64,000 nucleotides of DNA. Source: Saccopteryx bilineata. Its lineage: Eukaryota; Chordata; Mammalia; Chiroptera; Emballonuridae. Below are positions 1 to 11,489 of this stretch, piece by piece. The stretch covers positions 266,712,534 to 266,776,533 of the forward strand of contig NC_089493.1 in the NCBI RefSeq assembly GCF_036850765.1, given 5' to 3'. A program made the translations under genes and the position numbers. The notes beneath the pieces are model-generated. The model did no database searches. It was not told the DNA's origin and was given only the letters and a program-made list of their open reading frames with translations. Within the stretch, counting starts at the first letter, position 1. Every line of letters begins with the position of its first letter.

Positions 1-2520
1 GACCGCTGGCTCCTGACGGTCCACTTGCTCCTGTGCTTTCATGTGGCACAGTGACCTATGCTCAGGGCATTGATCTGGATCTTAGCCTGCCTTCCCCACT
101 GAAACAAAGGCTCCTAGAATCAGGAATCAACCCTGCTTCCTTCTTTCCGTGGCCTGGGGTCTGGCCCAGCAAGGTGGTACCGGGACACATTCATTCATTC
201 ACCCATTCGTTACTGTTGACGTGTTCTTTGACGATTGGACAACATTCTTCATCAGGGAAGCCATTTGCAGCCACTCTCAAAACCACAGGGTTTGAGGGCA
301 GCTGAAGGGACCTGGACAGGCAGAGAGAGGCATGAGTTGTAGGTGTTTAATGGGGAAGCCCTGGCCTCTGTCCCTAGGGAGGCTTATTTTAAGGCAGCCT
401 GGTGCACAGGATAGTTTGGGTTTGAACTTAAACTCCCTCGTTTCTGTGTGTTTTGAGTAAACACTTACCCTCTCTGAGCCTCCAATGACATTTCCCTTAG
501 GGTTTTGTAAGCAAGGAGGTAGTGCTGGGAAAGCACATAGTGGGTGTTTGATAGGTGGTTGTTCTTCACCTTTTCTTTTTCAGGGAGTTTCTATTCAATG
601 TGGATCACTTGAGACCTATCCTGAAAGAAGCAGAGAGTTGGAACCCTGCAGCCCACCCTACGAGTATCCTGATGTGGCCATGTGGGGACGTGAGAGAGCA
701 GAGAGGTCCCAAGGCCTCTGTTCTGGGAGGTGGGCTGCCTGAGTCGGGGGTAGCAGGGTGTCTATCTGCCCCTCCTGCCCGTAGCCGTCACGGGCCCCTA
801 CCCTCTGTACTCCTCAGTAGCCCAGCAGGGCCAGGATTGGGTGTGCCCAGCACGGGCCCTGCAGCTGCTGGTAAGGCCAGTCCTGTCTTGGGCCTGGCCC
901 TGTGCCTCACATCCCTCTGGAACTGCCTGGGCACCGGCTTCCTGCAGGCGGATGCAGACTTGTGCCCTGCGCTGGCAGGCCCTCCTCAGTGTAGACGTAC
1001 CTTGGGGCGAGGCCCACACGCTGACCCTCCCAAGGAAGGCATGATGAATGGAGACTTGTAAGAGAAAGGCCGTATCTCCGTTCAGGTCACAGCGACCAGA
1101 GCTAAGTGACATCTTCCCCCTGTGATTGGGGCTTCTTAGATGAGGCCTTGCGCCCTCTCAGACTAGACTTTCTAGGCTGGGCCCGTGTCTCCCCCTCAGA
1201 CCCTTTCCAGAGCGTGGTTGTCTTCCCCTCAGACTAACTTAACTTTTATGGACAGTCCGTGTCTCGTCTCTCATACCATCTTCCCGAGGTAGGGCCATGG
1301 CATGATTAGGAGAGATGAGGGGTGGAGGTGAGTTGTGGAATGGTGGTGGACTCAGGCCCAGCTCCCTGGTCTCTGGTTGAGTCCGTCAAAGTGGGGTCCA
1401 CAGCAAGGGGGCAGTGGCCAGAGCCGGCACTGGCTAGGTGCCCAGGGGCCATGCTGGTAGAAGTGTCTAGAATGCAGCCTGGGGAGAAGGTTTGTACCAG
1501 AGGGAGAGTTGGAGGAGTGGGGTCAGCAGCTGGGTATGAGGTCACCTGGGGGAAGGAGGTGATCCTGAGACTGGGTTGGGGGACAGAGGGGGAAGGCATG
1601 GAAGAGAAAGCCCCCACTCATCTGCCTGTTTCCTTTTCTAGAAAAGGGGAGGACACATGCTGTTTGGCCTTTATCCTTGGCTGGGGTTCAAGGGGCTCAA
1701 AGCAACGGTTGCTTGATGGGTCTGTGGGCTCCCCGACGGCCGCTGGCCCGGCCTGAGCACTCCGCCCCGCCCTCCAGCCCTTCCCCTCCGCATGGATCTC
1801 GTGCACTCCTTCGGAATTTTCCAGGTGGAAATTCGCCTCAAAGGCCCTCTTTGGCTCTCCATGCTCAATACGTCTTGTCTCCGGTCCCAGCACCCCAACC
1901 CCCAGTGGTCCTGGGCTCCAGGACCGAACCTCCTGGAGTGCTGGGCCCTCCTGTGGGGGGGGGGGGGCGGCAGAGCAGCCAAGGAAGGAAACAGGTCCCC
2001 TGTTGACCCCCTCGTACCTCTCCCCGCTCCCCACCAGTTCCAGACACATTTACGATTTATCTTTCTCTGTTGTTTATTGTGTGGAGGCCAGGCCTTCCAG
2101 CCAACTCGGAGCTGGACCGGCCAGCCGCGGCCCGAGACGGCCGTCCCAGCCAAGCACAGAGCAGCCCCCGCCTGCCGTCCCCTCAGCCGCCCCTGAGCCA
2201 AGCAGGCCCTAAGCTCTGGCCTGGCCGGACGCTCGTTATGGAGCCCCAGGGCCTGCCTCCCTATTGTCTGCCCATGTTTACAGCCTTGCTCATGTTTGCC
2301 TCATGATTTTATTCCGGGTGACGCCCCAGTCTGGATGGGGCCTGCATGCCATCTTGCTGAGACCTTTTTCATTGCCCAGGCCCTGGTCCCCTGGGCTCCT
2401 CATCCATCATGTCATTGAACAGCAGTGGTGGGAGGGCTCATCACCTGCAGGGGAGAGATCAAGGGCTCCATGGGTGAGCAGGGTGAGAACCTGTGCTCTG
2501 TCCGCTACATGCGGAAGGGG
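1..2520. other. Unique intergenic sequence
   Basis: I see no gene here. A diverged MIR (plus strand) can be made out at about 395-575 from TTACCCTCTCTGAGCCTCC and GCACATAGTGGGTGTTTGA. A 13-base G run sits at 1955-1967. The open frames in the 700-2300 region are GC-rich and have no recognisable domain. Confidence 0.6.
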
Positions 2521-3345
2521 TGTGTCCCTCGTGTGCATTTGTGTTGACATGTGTATGTGAATACTTGTGCATGTGAAGACATGCATATGTGCACATGCAT
2601 ACACTAGAAAGCCCGGCGGTCATACGAAATGACCGCTGTTCTAGATATTATAAATTGTAATTAAAATGATTTGTGCAAAGGTGTCTGCTAATTCAAACTG
2701 AATTACCCAGGGCAGGCGGCAAGGATGCCCCTTTGCTTAGTGCCTCACGGGGTTTCCCCCTTCTACTTGCTTAATTGCTTAAAGTAGAGTGCAATGAAGG
2801 AAACCACTGGCGGTACATTTCATTTGCTCTGCGACTGCAGCAAGCCTTGTCTTTCTCTGCTCAGTGGTTTCTTTTTGTCGAGAAAGCCGTTTTTGTGCAG
2901 CTTTAGCTCCTTTTCTCTCCTCTTCAGTGCTGTATTTTCTAGGAGGCATTCTTAGAAGAAATTACATTAAGACGTAGTTTTTATGTAAAACAGATGATTG
3001 CCAATGCAAACAAATGTTCACCTTCCCCCTGACATGTTCAATTTGCGTTCAGCCGTGGCAACTTCACCCCATTGGCTAGTACAGTTACGCAAGCAACCAA
3101 TAAGCTATCGGTGACAAACAGACACTTAAGCTGCATATAATAAAGATGCTGGTATACATGTGTATTATGGGTATGTACGTGAAAGCGTGTGTCAACGCAC
3201 ACATGCATATACCTGTATGTGTGTGCACATATATACATATATGCATGTGTGTACATGCTTGTGTGTGCGTGTGTATATTCTGTGTGCATGTGTGTACATG
3301 TTGGGGACTGAAGACGCAGGCACGTGCACACACACAACACATACA
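2520..3345. repeat. Degenerate TG/CA-rich tract
   Basis: Alternating TG/CA sequence with ATGTGTGCATGTGTACATG-like phrases occurs on both sides of an inserted Helitron (2520-2603 and 3147-3345). Before the insertion the tract would have been one continuous simple repeat. Confidence 0.85.
2604..3146 (-). mobile_element. Non-autonomous Helitron (HeliBat-like)
   Basis: Read on the minus strand the element starts TCTTTATTATATGCAG and ends with a hairpin, GCGGTCAT-TTCG-TATGACCGC, a few bases before the terminal CTAG. The host bases are A at the 5' side and T at the 3' side, as expected for Helitrons, which insert between A and T without target duplication. The hairpin followed by CCGGGCTTTCTAG resembles the 3' ends of bat Helitrons from memory. 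At 543 bases it has no Rep/helicase coding capacity, so it is a non-autonomous copy that would need an autonomous partner for rolling-circle transposition. Confidence 0.87.
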
Positions 3346-6184
3346 CCCCAGAGCCTGTCAGTTTTTGCTTTGTCTTTGTTGAAGAGACAGAGCCTGGAAA
3401 GCTAAGCACATGGATGCCCGCAGACCTCTAGGCCAGCCTTCCAGGATGGTTCTCTCTTTCGTAAATGCGGGTGACCTTGGCCAAGTCATCCATCTCCCTG
3501 AGTTTCAGTTTCCTTTCGCGTGAAAGGGAGATGGTGCTGAGGCTGGCCTCACAGCATGCCTTTCGGGCGTCTAGAAAGGCTATGGTGGGCTCTGGCTACA
3601 GACCTAGGGCCTGGATGGTTTGATGACCAGAGTTGGTATCCCCCCATGTCTAGAAATTAGATGGCTAGAGTACTCTTGTCCCCGTGTGGTCCTGGCTGAA
3701 GTGGCCAGGCAAGACCATGGCAGAGGGGATGAAGGCCTCTGCGGCAAGAAGAGGGAGCGTGGGCTAGGATGCAGCCTGGTGGTGGAGCCGGGTGGCGTGT
3801 AAGGTGGCAGGAACTTGGTTGATCTTGCTCATTCTTTATGGTGTGCTGACAGCTAGGCAGTGCTGTATAACTCTTCCCAAGTACATCCCTGTCCCTCGGG
3901 ACTGGAGCTCTGGAAGCTGACAGTGACAGTCAGATGACACAGCTTGGGGCTCCCAAAGGCAAGTCTGGAAGGTTTGTAAACTCCTTGAGGCATCGATTCC
4001 CCAGAGCCAACTGCCTAGGCTTTCTGCCCCCGAGAGCCGGGTCCTGAGAGAGGCAGCCTCTGTGCTCCTGTGGCCTGGGGGCTTCCCCTGGCCCTGGGGG
4101 TGGCTATGACTGAGGCAGGAGTGGCGCAAGGGTGTCCTGAGGAGTAAGAAGGGTCACGCCAGGGGCATGGAGCCCCCTAGGAGGCAGCTCTGTTCTGGGC
4201 CTTCTGACTGACTAACTTGTCACCACTGACCTGGGTAGGCAAGAGCCTCCCCTGGGGACCCCTAGAGCCTGAGATGACCAGGCCCCAGGTGATTTTTGCC
4301 CCCTCCCTCCACCAAGCCTACCTTGGACCCTGAGAAGCTTCCACCTGTTCTACATCAGCAGAGAGCATTTGGGGAGCATCCGGAGCCTCTTCCCGGATTG
4401 TGCTAGAAGGTACAGAGCGGGTGGAAGGCTCCCCAGTGGGTCAGGAAACCCTGCTCCCACAAACGAGCTGATCCCTGAGGGAGGCTGGAGGGGGAGATGG
4501 TTCTGGAGAGTCAAGTCTTTCATTTCTCCCTGTGGCAAAGCCTGACACTCAGTAAAGCTCGAGTGTGCACGTGTGTGTGCATGCATGCCTGCAGCTGCAG
4601 GGTCTGTCCAGAATCTATAGCAGGAATTAGACATACCTCGTGACTCTGAGGCAGGCCATGTGGCTACATCTGGGAGTCCATAGTCTAGCCAAGGACGGTC
4701 TTGCAGCCCACCCAGCCCCGTACACACACAGAGGCCAGCATCCCTCTCCAATTGTCCCCTTTCAGAGAACAGAGGATTGGGGGTTGAAGGTCTTGGGAGA
4801 GCCCATAAAAGTGCCGATAAATGCATTTATGTTTCTCCAAATGACACCATAACAAACCACACTAAAGAAGGAGACAGCATTTCACGCATTTTAAATCATG
4901 GTCATGGGGACTGAGCAATTAATTCCCATTTATCATCTTTCCTATGTACTAGAGACATCCCTGTCTCAGACCAGCCCCCATCCTTCACCCTACCCGCCCC
5001 ACAACTCCGTTTCAACCAGACGCTCATAAATCTGTTTTGCTTGTTCCACACGAGCTGCCTGGGAAAAGGCCCCATTTGCCGCGTCTGCTCCTCTGTCCAA
5101 ACGTTCAACGCCTTCTATATTTTATGGTTTCACGTTATTGACTTGGCTTTCCAGGTCCCCTGTGGTAGGCGGCTGTTTGAGAGAGCGGTGAGAAGCGTGG
5201 GTGACCTCAGGTTCACCCTCTTGCCTGGCTGGACCAGGGAGAACTGTGCAAAAACCCTGTAGCTGCCCAGGGGCCCATGACCTCACATGGCAGCTCCTGG
5301 GGGGCCACAGACCCTGAACGGAGGCTGCCCCTCTGTGCCCTGACTTCACCCCATCCTGTGGTCCCACCCCATTTACCCTCAACTTCTAGAGCCTGCATTT
5401 CCAAAACCTCAGCTTCTGTTCCCCCTCCTCTTTCCCTCCCCACCCAATCCTGATTTTCCCAAGGATGTTGAGCCCATCCCCCACCACCAAGAGACTGGGC
5501 ATGAAGTCACTGTGTCCTGGAAGCACATGTCCAGGTGGAGGGACAAGTGTGCAGGTTGGTTCCCTCCACACCAGGCCAGGCCTCTTCTGTGCCACTGAGG
5601 ACACAGATAAAGGCCAGGCTGATTTTCAGCTGGTATGTCCTGGAGAAGTGACCCAAATTGTTAAATACTTTGACTGAGATCCTGAATGAGGGGACACCTG
5701 CCTTTGCCCCAAGGGAATTCAGTGAGAGGAAAATGACAGGTAACTAGATAATTATGATTCCAGGGGGATCAGCAGGGCTCAGAGGCACCTCCTGCTTTTT
5801 TTTTGTCCAAGGCTCTTGGAGGAGAAAGCAGTATCTTAGTTAATCCCCGAAGGACTCACAAGAAACACCAAAAATTTATGGTGACTGAAGGGAGGGGATG
5901 GTACTTCCAGGCAGAAGGAACAGCATGTGCAAAACCAAGAAGCAAAAGAGAGGTGTTCAATATGTTTGGGAAACAGCTTATCCCAGAACAAGGGGGGTGA
6001 AGACTAGAGGTGGACTGGGGCCAGCTGTGAACTGGTATCTGCCTTTAGAAGGGTTAGGGTTTGCCTTGAGAATGACACTTTAAACCCAGGAATGACGTAG
6101 AAAGGTCTACATGTTGGCAAAACCACCCTTTAGTGAGGGGAGTGGGTTGAAGGAGGAGTAAGACTGGTGGAAGTCACCCTCCCT
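3346..6184. other. Intergenic sequence with a MIR
   Basis: No gene is recognisable. A MIR (plus strand) lies at about 3462-3560 with GGTGACCTTGGCCAAGTCAT and GAGTTTCAGTTTCC. An AT-rich unique stretch at 4800-4935 includes a perfect 14-base palindrome. Bases 5870-5990 resemble an old interspersed repeat also seen elsewhere in the window. Confidence 0.6.
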
Positions 6185-7525
6185 CACACCATATGCAAAA
6201 GGTAATTCAAAACAGATCACAGACCTACTTGTAAGAGCTAAAACTATGAAACTTCAAGAAGAAAAGATGGGGAAAAGCCTTAATTACCTTGGGTTTGGCA
6301 AATATTTCTGAAATATAATACAAAAAGCACAAACAATAAAAAATGTCAAATTGGATATCATTAAAATGAAAAGGTTTAGCTCTTCTAAGACACTATTAGG
6401 AAAATGATAAAGGCAAGGCACAGACTGGAATTTATGTAAAATATATATCCAACAAAAGACTTCTATCTAGAATCTATGAAGAAATTTTAGACCTAAAAAC
6501 ACAAAAAATGGAACTCTCAATCACAGCTGGTGGAGTGTAAAATGGGCAGCCACTACAGAAAACAGTGCGGCAGGTCCTTAAAATGCCAAACATACACCTA
6601 TCACGTAATCCAGCCATTCCACTTTCTAGTTATTTCCCAAGAGACATTCAAGTATCTATCCAGCCTGACCAGGCGGTGGCGCAGTGGATAGAGCATCAGA
6701 TTGGGATGTGGAGGACCCAGGTTTGAAACCCGGAGGTCGCCAGCTTGAGCACAGGCTCATCTGGTTTGAGCAAGGCTCACCAGCTTGAGCTCCAGGTCTC
6801 TGGCTTGAGCAAGGGGTCACTTGTTTTGCTGTAGCCCCCCTCCCCCCCCCCGTCAAGGCACATATGAGAAAGCAATCGGGGAACAACTAAGGAGCCACAA
6901 CAAAGAGTTGATGCTTCTCATCTCTATCCTTTCCTGTTTGTCTGTCCCTATCTGTCCCTCTCTCTGTCTTTCTCTGCCTCTGTCACACAAAAAAGTATCT
7001 ATCCACACCAAAAAAACAACCAAACAAACAAAAAAAAACACCCACAGAAAAATGATGCATGAATATTCATAGCAGTTTTATTTGTAAGAATCCCAAACTG
7101 AAAACAACCCAGATGTCCCTCAGTGGGTAAACAGATAAATAAATTGAGGTATAACATACAGTGGGATACAACTCAGCAATAAAAAGGAATGAAACTATTG
7201 ATACACTCTACACATAGATGCACCTCAAAATAATCATTCTAAATGAAAGAAGCCAGACCCCTCAAAAAGAGTATATAAAATCCTAGAAAATGCAAACAAA
7301 TCTATAGTGAATTGTTTGGGGAACATTATGGGAGGCCGAAGAAAGTGATTACTAAAGGGCAGGAGGAAACTTTTGGGGTTGATGGATGGTTGTATTCATT
7401 ATCTTAAAAGTGATGATAATTTCATAGTATACATATGTCAAAACACATCCAGTCGTACATTTTAGGTAATTGTTGTTAATGTATGTTAATAGAACCTCAG
7501 TAAGTTATAAAAAACAAACCAGCAT
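6185..7525 (+). mobile_element. L1 3' end (ORF2 end and 3' UTR), interrupted
   Basis: The order of phrases is that of L1: GCAAAAGGTAATTCAAAACA, AGAGCTAAAACTATGAAACT, CCAGCCATTCCACTTTCTAG, ATTCATAGCAGTTTTATTTG, AACAACCCAGATGTCCCTCA and CAACTCAGCAATAAAAAGGA. The reading frame is full of stops, so this is a dead copy. A SINE has inserted at 6663-6993 and split it. Confidence 0.88.
6663..6993 (+). mobile_element. tRNA-derived SINE, family B, with target duplication
   Basis: The head GCCTGACCAGGCGGTGGCGC is tRNA-like, with an A-box-like GTGGCGCAGTGG and a B-box-like GGTTTGAAACCC. Then come 'GCCAGCTTGAGC' repeats, a body with GTCAAGGCACATATGAGAAA and a TC-rich tail. The duplication AGTATCTATCCA flanks it exactly (6651-6662 and 6994-7005). 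It lies nested in the L1. A C-run (about 6835-6850) interrupts the body. Confidence 0.93.
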
Positions 7526-7989
7526 ACAAACTATCGCAGGTAACCAGGGAGACATGAGGTGATTGATATCCAAGACCCTGGCCGGGAGATTAACTACACG
7601 ATTATTCATTTATTCACTCACTCCCACGCTCACTCATCTTCACTGAATTGTAAATCCCATAATGGTAGCAATGAAGTCTGTCTGGCTCACCCCTGTTCCT
7701 GATGCCCAGCTTGTAGCAGACACTGGGTCAGAGAAAAGTGGATTGTCTCAGGAGGAATTTAGAAGGTACTTGGCCAGACCTGGGGATATCTCAGGAGGTT
7801 AAGGAACCAAAAATAATTTTTGTGTTTCCAGCTCAAGTATATACCATACCACTGGGGTTGGGGTTTGAGTTTGGAAAGGAGAAAGTTGGGGATGCTTCAG
7901 ACTTAGGGATGCTGGATTTGCAGTGCTGGGGGACAGAGTGTGGGACAGACAAACTGAGCAAAGGATTTAGGAGTCACCAGAATCTCTTT

Positions 7990-8150
7990 CAGTGGTTCTC
8001 AATGTTGGCTGCATATTAGAATGAAAACTGAAAGTTTAATAAATACTATGCCTGGGCCCCACCCTCGACTAATAGAATCTCTGAGGAGTCTGCTTAGCAC
8101 TGGAATTTTTCTAAAACATTCAGGGCATTCTAATATGTAGTTAGAGTTGG
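7990..8150 (+). mobile_element. MER5A-like hAT-Charlie element
   Basis: It begins CAGTGGTTCTCAATGTTGGC and passes through GCCTGGGCCCCACCC and GAATCTCTGAGGAG, the layout of MER5A. The 3' terminal inverted repeat is worn away. Confidence 0.75.
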
Positions 8151-8599
8151 TAACAAGTCGTGGGAGAAGATGAGCTCCCCAGAGTAGGGAGTGGGACATG
8201 AGAGAGAAGAAGATTTGGGACTGAGCCTCGAGGAGCCCCAACAGTAAGAGATGGAAAAGGGAGAGTAGTGAGAGACTGAGAGTAGCTGGAGGAGGAGTAA
8301 CTGAAGAGATAGGCAGAAAAGCAAGAGAGCGGTCATAGAAAAAAAGGCAAAGGGACTCATGGAGTGAGAAGTTGAAACTAGTGCCAACTGCTGTGGCAAC
8401 AGTGAATAGAGAGAAGAATATAAAGACTCTATTGGATTTACCAATAAAAAAGTCATTGGGAACATGGAGGGAGCTGTTTTAATGGAATAGGGGTGATAGA
8501 AGCCAGACTGGAAGGGATTGTGGGGAAAGTGGGAAGTAAGAAGTGGAAGCAGTGAACTCTTAAAATGGAAATGGAGGAGTGGGGTTAAGAAAGGGTTGG
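8151..8599. other. Purine-rich intergenic sequence
   Basis: A strongly A/G-biased stretch (AGAGAGAAGAAGATTTGGG-like) with no recognisable gene. The long minus-strand open frame here is a product of that bias. Confidence 0.6.
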
Positions 8600-8930
8600 G
8601 CCTGACTGGTAGTGGCACAGTGGTGGTGACAGAGAGGTCTCAGGTTTGAAACCCCGAGTTAGCCAACTTGAGCACAGGCTCACTAGCTTGAGTGTGGGGT
8701 TGCCACCTTGAATGTGGTATCATTGACATGATGCCATGGTCGCTGGCTTGAGCCCAAAGGTCACTGGCTTGAAGCCCAAGGTCGCTGGCTTGAGCAAGAA
8801 GTCACTGGCTCAGTTTGAGTCCCCCAGTCAAGGCATGTATGAGAAGCAATTAATGAACAACTAAAGTGCCGCAACTCTGAGTTGATGTTTCTCATCTCTC
8901 TCCCTTCCTCTCTCTGTCATTTAAAAAAAA
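8600..8930 (+). mobile_element. tRNA-derived SINE, family B (diverged copy)
   Basis: The head GCCTGACTGGTAGTGGCACA, repeated 'TCGCTGGCTTGAGC' phrases, GTCAAGGCATGTATGAGAAG and the tail TTTCTCATCTCTCTCCCTTC identify the same family as at 6663. It is more mutated, with an A-rich tail and no clear target duplication. Confidence 0.88.
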
Positions 8931-9360
8931 GGGGTGGAGGGTTCAGGTTTTTCAGGCAAGGAGTGATTCAGGCATGTTTAATTGTTGATAGGAATCCAAA
9001 TGGAACAGAATAAAACTTAGAAACAGACATTGCCTATGCCAGTGATGGGCAATCTTTTGAGCTTGGTGTGTCAAAATTCACCAAAAAACCAAGCATAACT
9101 TGGGTGGTGTGTCACTTCGAGAAAAAAAACCATAATTTCGTGATATTTATATAATAGTTTAAATAACAAAAATGTATAATTGTAATATATAACTGTATTT
9201 AATAAACCAAAAACTAATTATTTAACTTACCTGCTTAGTGACTTCTTTGTTCATCTGTCAGTCAGTTTCTTTTGTTGGTCTTGATATTATTTAACTTGTG
9301 TGGGGTGCCGTGAACTAAGATAAGTGAGGGGGAGGAGAACTTCTTTAACTAACCTGCCTA

Positions 9361-9570
9361 TTAGTGACTTTCTTGTTGCTGAATTTCATTGGCTAAATCT
9401 TCAATTGAAGGTTGGTATTTTGTACACTTCAAGCCCAAGCAAGCGCTACTAACTTCATCTGTCGATCTGTTTCTTTTGTTGGTTTTGATATTATTTAACG
9501 CTGAGAATAAGGTCGCACAAAAGTACGTAGAGGGAAAAATTGTGAGTAAAGTCATTGCAATTTTTTTTTT
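9361..9570 (-). pseudogene. hAT transposase C-terminal remnant (dimerisation region)
   Basis: The minus strand encodes a segment with STYFCATLFSALNNIKT, then NRSTDEVSSACL and YQPSIEDLA, ending at a stop after QQQESH. This follows the hAT C-terminal dimerisation pattern (STYxCEQxFSxM...K....L.DE....CL). In active families the position here read as A-T is usually E-Q, so this copy looks mutated. The frame is broken upstream by the inserted SINE and the rest of the enzyme is missing. Confidence 0.78.
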
Positions 9571-9953
9571 TTTGTATTTTTCTGAAGCTGGAAACGGGGA
9601 GAGACAGTCAGACAGACTCCCGCATGCACCCCACTGGGATTCACCCGGCACGCCCACCAGGGGGCGACGCTCTGCCCACCAGGGGGTGATGCTCTGCCCC
9701 TCCGGGGCGTTGCTCTGCCGCGACCAGAGCCACTCTAGCGCCTGGGGCAGAGGCCAAGGAGCCATCCCCAGCGCCCGGGCCATCTTTGCTCCAATGGAGC
9801 CTTGGCTGCGGGAGGGGAAGAGAGAGACAGGGAGGAAGGGGGGAGGGTGGAGAAGCAAATGGGCGCTTCTCCTGTGTGCCCTGGCCGGGAATCGAACCCG
9901 GGTCCCCCGCACGCCAGGCCGACGCTCTACCGCTGAGCCAACCGGCCAGGGCC
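9561..9953 (-). mobile_element. tRNA-derived SINE, family A, nested in the hAT element
   Basis: Read on the minus strand it begins GGCCCTGGCCGGTTGGCTCA, with an A box (TGGCTCAGCGGTAGAGCG) and a B box (GGTTCGATTCC). It continues through GCTCCATTGGAGCAAAGATGG and two GCGTCGCCCCCTGG-like motifs and ends TCAGAAAAATAC plus a poly(A) tail (T run at 9561-9573). Imperfect duplications of AAATATAGC/AAATTGCA type flank it. It postdates the hAT insertion. Confidence 0.93.
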
Positions 9954-10140
9954 GCTATATTTTTCAGGGTGCTAAAAGTGTCTGGTAATTCGTTCCAGGC
10001 ACTCCAAATTTCCTGTTCGTAGTGGCACTCCTCTTGATTCTCCAAGCGACACCTTTCCAGATTCTCAAGCTTTGACCTCAAGTCAACAAACACCTGAGCC
10101 CAGATGCTGTCTTGAAATTTTGCAAGTTGCATCTTATGTA
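9954..10140 (-). pseudogene. hAT transposase remnant, upstream piece
   Basis: On the minus strand this frame reads KMQLAKFQDSIWAQVFVDLR..., then WNELPDTFSTLKNIA, and stops being transposase-like at the SINE boundary. The residues resume as IAMTLLTIFPSTYF on the other side, so the two pieces were once contiguous. No catalytic D-D-E residues are seen in what is left. Confidence 0.65.
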
Positions 10141-10727
10141 AATTAAGATGGCTGTCGCTATTTCTAACAGCGGGAAACAGCACCCATAGCACAGGCCCTC
10201 GCCTCTCCAAGCCTCCCCCTCACTTATCTCAGTAATGATGATCAATTAGAAATCCATGACACCCCAGAACAGTAGATTGGATGATGGTTGTTGTGGTTAT
10301 GTGGCTGCTGGTAATGGTGATCACAGGGCCCCCAGAGATGCGTCCCCCGCTGCATTCTGCTGCTCCCTGCTCCGCTGGCCAGAAGTGAGGTCAAAGATCC
10401 CCTAAGGGCCTAACCGGAAGTCCCAGAACTAGACGCTCTGTGCCGGAGTTCTGTTGTTTTGGCCTACAGACCTCCACACAGTGTCTACACTGCAGCAAAT
10501 GTTTTATCCGCGGCTACTACACCTGGCCGTGCAGGAGCCGAGGATGAAACGTCCTTTTCAGCATGCAGCCCTATACTTCTCTGGTATGTGGCCACGTGTC
10601 ATCAAAATGGCTACGCATGTCAGTGCTGACACACGTATCATAGGTTTGCCATCATGGGCCTATGCAGTAACACCATTTATGACAAAGGCACAGATGTAAT
10701 TCTATGCAATAAATTCTATGGGAGTCC

Positions 10728-10749
10728 ATATATATATATATATATATAT
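10728..10749. repeat. (TA)n microsatellite
   Basis: About 11 TA units at the left edge of the following L1 copy. Confidence 0.9.
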
Positions 10750-10905
10750 GAAAAAAAAATTGATCCCTACCTCACATCACACACAAACATTACTTCAAGA
10801 TAGATTATAAACCTAAATATAAAAGCTAAAACTGTGAAGAAATTGTAGGAGAATATCTTTATAACTTCAGGGTAGGGAAAAATTTATATTAAAAAACATG
10901 ACACA

Positions 10906-11285
10906 GGCCCTGGCCGGTTGGCTCAGCGGTAGAGCGTCGGCCTGGTGTGTGGAAGTCCCGAGTTCGATTCCCGGCCAGGGCACATAGGAGAAGAGCCCAT
11001 TTGCTTCTCCAACCCCCCCTCCTTCCTCTCTGTCTCTCTCTTCCCCTCCCGCAGCCAAGGCTCCATTGGAGCAAAGATGGCCCGGGCGCTGGGGATGGCT
11101 CCTTGGCCTCTGCCCCAGGCGCTAGAGTGGCTCTGGTCGTGGCAGAATAACCCGGAGGGGCAGAACATCACCCCCTGGTGGGCAGAGCGTCGCCCCCTGG
11201 TGGGCGTGCCGGGTGGATCCCGGTCGGGCGCATGCGGGAGTCTGTCTGACTGTCTCTCCCCGTTTCCAGCTTCAGAAAAAAAAAA
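10906..11285 (+). mobile_element. tRNA-derived SINE, family A, with target duplication
   Basis: This copy starts GGCCCTGGCCGGTTGGCTCA and has intact A and B boxes for RNA polymerase III. It ends CCAGCTTCAGAAAAA with an A tail. The direct repeat ATGACACA flanks it (10898-10905 and 11286-11293) and joins the interrupted L1 text. It is about 90% like the copies at 9561 and 28340, suggesting a fairly young family. Confidence 0.94.
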
Positions 11286-11371
11286 ATGACACAAAAAGCA
11301 CTAATCTTGAAAGAAAAGGTATAAAATTTCACAAAAATTAAACTTCTGCTCATCAAAAAATACCACTATGC

Positions 11372-11489
11372 ACAGAGCTGTATTGTAGAGTTGGGCACAT
11401 GAAACCTGTATAATTATGTTAACCAGTGCCACCTTAATAAAATTCAATTAAAAATAAGTAAAATAAAGCAACAAAGAAAATAAATAAAG
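11372..11489 (+). mobile_element. Very short 5'-truncated L1 tail
   Basis: The text TTGTAGAGTTGGGCACATGA, AACCTGTATAATTATGTTAA, CCAGTGCCACC and AATAAAATTCAATTAAAAAT plus an A-rich tail recurs at 34531. It interrupts L1 sequence and is flanked by ACCACTA-containing direct repeats. It therefore looks like the last ~90 bases of a retroelement with AATAAA and poly(A). Confidence 0.6.

Larger units (their letters stand above)
9040..10657 (-). mobile_element. hAT transposon, internally decayed, with 8-bp target duplication
   Basis: The left end is CAGTGATGGGCAATC and the right end GGTTTGCCATCATGG, which are imperfect inverted repeats of the hAT type. The 8-bp duplication GCCTATGC is exact at 9032-9039 and 10658-10665. 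Without the nested SINE (9561-9953) the element is about 1.2 kb, shorter than an autonomous hAT of 2.5 kb or more, so the internal part has been deleted. Minus-strand frames on both sides of the SINE retain transposase C-terminal sequence, described separately. The strand given is that of the transposase. Confidence 0.9.

Noticed and set aside
6663..6740. tRNA gene at the head of family B SINEs
   Set aside because: It cannot fold into a full cloverleaf by eye and is part of a dispersed SINE with a target duplication.
9389..9988. 199-codon frame, and similar ones at 10945-11289 and 28323-28727
   Set aside because: They translate the family A SINE and recur wherever that SINE occurs, so they are not genes.
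10906..10985. tRNA gene
   Set aside because: The A and B boxes are there, but the sequence continues into the SINE body with an A tail and a target duplication. The same head occurs in several copies.
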